A stretch of 5,866 nt of DNA. Origin: Comamonadaceae bacterium (lineage in GTDB: Bacteria > Pseudomonadota > Gammaproteobacteria > Burkholderiales > Burkholderiaceae_C). The stretch spans positions 1 through 5,866 of the forward strand of contig CANHKH010000230.1 of NCBI GenBank assembly GCA_947460165.1, written 5' to 3'. Numbering within the stretch: the first letter of the stretch is position 1; each line of letters begins with the position of its first letter. The notes under the pieces were generated by a model. That model had not been told where the DNA came from and searched no databases. It worked only from the letters and a program-made list of their open reading frames with translations. Both the position numbers and the translations under genes were made by a program. This document shows, in pieces, positions 5,149-5,866 of the stretch.

Positions 5149-5866
5149 CTACTTGCGCACAGGCGGCAAGTCCGTGCAACTGCCATGCGCCACTTCCGCC
5201 GCCATGCCTATGCTCTCGCCCAACGTAGGGTGCGGGTGTATGGTTTTGCCAATGTCCACCGCGTCGGCGCCCATCTCGATGGCCAAGGCGACTTCGCCAA
5301 TCAGGTCGCCTGCGTTGGGGCCGACGATGCCGCCGCCCAAAATCTTGCCATGGCCGTGGGCTTCGGGGCTGTCGTCAAACAACAGCTTGGTGAAGCCCTC
5401 GGTGCGGCCGTTGGCGGTGGCGCGGCCCGAGGCGGCCCAGGGGAAGAGGCCCTTTTTGACCTTGATGCCTTGGGCCTTGGCCTCGGTCTCGGTCAGGCCC
5501 ACCCAGGCGATTTCGGGGTCGGTGTAGGCCACGCTCGGGATCACACGGGCGTTGAAGGCGCTGGCGGCCAGCTCTTTGTTGCCTTGCAACTCACCGGCAA
5601 TCACCTCGGCCGCCACATGCCCTTCGTGCACCGCCTTGTGCGCCAGCATGGGCTGGCCCACGATGTCGCCGATGGCGAAGATGTGCGGCACGTTGGTGCG
5701 CATCTGAATATCGACGTTGATGAAGCCCCGGTCTGTGACTGCCACGCCGGCTTGGTCGGCCGCGATCTTTTTGCCGTTGGGCGTGCGGCCCACGGCCTGC
5801 AAGACCAGGTCGTAAGTGCCTTCGCTCTTGGTGCCGTCCAAGCCTTCAAACTGCACTTGGATGCCA
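5149..5866 (-). CDS. lpdA: Dihydrolipoyl dehydrogenase (E3), C-terminal half, 5' partial
   Basis: This is the FAD enzyme that re-oxidises dihydrolipoyl groups of the pyruvate and 2-oxoglutarate dehydrogenase complexes, using NAD+. The 238 residues visible cover the end of the NAD domain (LQAVGRTPN), the FAD-contacting motif TNVPHIFAIGDIVGQPMLAH, and the whole C-terminal dimerisation domain. The catalytic dyad is in HPHPTLGES: the second His (about residue 212 of the visible part) and the Glu five residues later (217). The end, IGMAAEVAHGSCTDLPPVRK, is typical of betaproteobacterial LpdA. The frame is open to the right edge, so the redox-active disulfide and most of the FAD and NAD domains lie outside the window. 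The GTG at 5856 is internal, not a start. Nothing is broken in the visible part. The IS91-like remnant begins within about 90 nt of its stop. Confidence 0.95.
   Translation of the reverse strand, partial: GIQVQFEGLDGTKSEGTYDLVLQAVGRTPNGKKIAADQAGVAVTDRGFINVDIQMRTNVPHIFAIGDIVGQPMLAHKAVHEGHVAAEVIAGELQGNKELAASAFNARVIPSVAYTDPEIAWVGLTETEAKAQGIKVKKGLFPWAASGRATANGRTEGFTKLLFDDSPEAHGHGKILGGGIVGPNAGDLIGEVALAIEMGADAVDIGKTIHPHPTLGESIGMAAEVAHGSCTDLPPVRK

Noticed and set aside
4844..5179. Minus-strand ORF of 111 codons overlapping the lpdA end
   Set aside because: It crosses the lpdA stop out of frame and covers the transposase remnant in the wrong frame; the protein has no family features.
5854..5856. GTG as the lpdA start
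   Set aside because: The frame stays open to the window edge, and the protein here is already inside the NAD domain of the family.
1..5866. CRISPR array, tRNA, rRNA, integrase or defence-system genes
   Set aside because: I looked on both strands and found no spaced repeats, cloverleaf-like sequence or matching protein motifs.

Overview
The window looks like chromosome of a betaproteobacterium, most likely Burkholderiales and close to the Comamonadaceae. This rests on the C-terminal sequence of the dihydrolipoyl dehydrogenase, the pairing of a DUF898 membrane protein with an M48 protease, and codon use (many TTG, GCC, GGC and CGC codons, moderately high GC judged by eye). No database search was run, so the taxon is an inference.

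Layout. (1) Positions 1-1514, plus strand: an amidase-signature hydrolase cut by the left edge, with its Ser-cisSer-Lys triad visible. (2) Positions 1517-4264, minus strand: a compact run of overlapping genes. In transcription order they are a DUF898/YjgN-like polytopic membrane protein, a membrane-anchored M48 zinc metalloprotease, a doubtful 66-codon ORF, and a small conserved protein of unknown function. The DUF898/M48 junction and the 66-codon/small-protein junction are both TGATG stop-start overlaps, and the protease/66-codon junction overlaps by 10 nt. This suggests one translationally coupled operon. Its last gene ends only 2 nt from the stop of the convergent amidase. (3) Positions about 4265-4483: an intergenic stretch with an imperfect inverted repeat and no recognisable gene. 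(4) Positions about 4494-5061, minus strand: a decayed remnant of an IS91-like insertion sequence. The C-terminal part of its transposase can be rebuilt through three in-frame stops and one single-base frameshift, and a 7-bp dyad lies about 170 nt past its stop. (5) Positions 5149-5866, minus strand: the C-terminal half of dihydrolipoyl dehydrogenase (lpdA), running off the right edge, with a small hairpin after its stop.

How the genes may work together. The amidase and lpdA are ordinary metabolic genes with no visible link to the middle operon. The DUF898/M48 pair is the most interesting unit. A membrane protein of unknown role is coupled to a membrane protease with an intact active site, which fits a partner or substrate relationship in envelope maintenance, but the sequence does not prove this. 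I found no CRISPR array, tRNA, rRNA, integrase, phage gene or clear new defence system.
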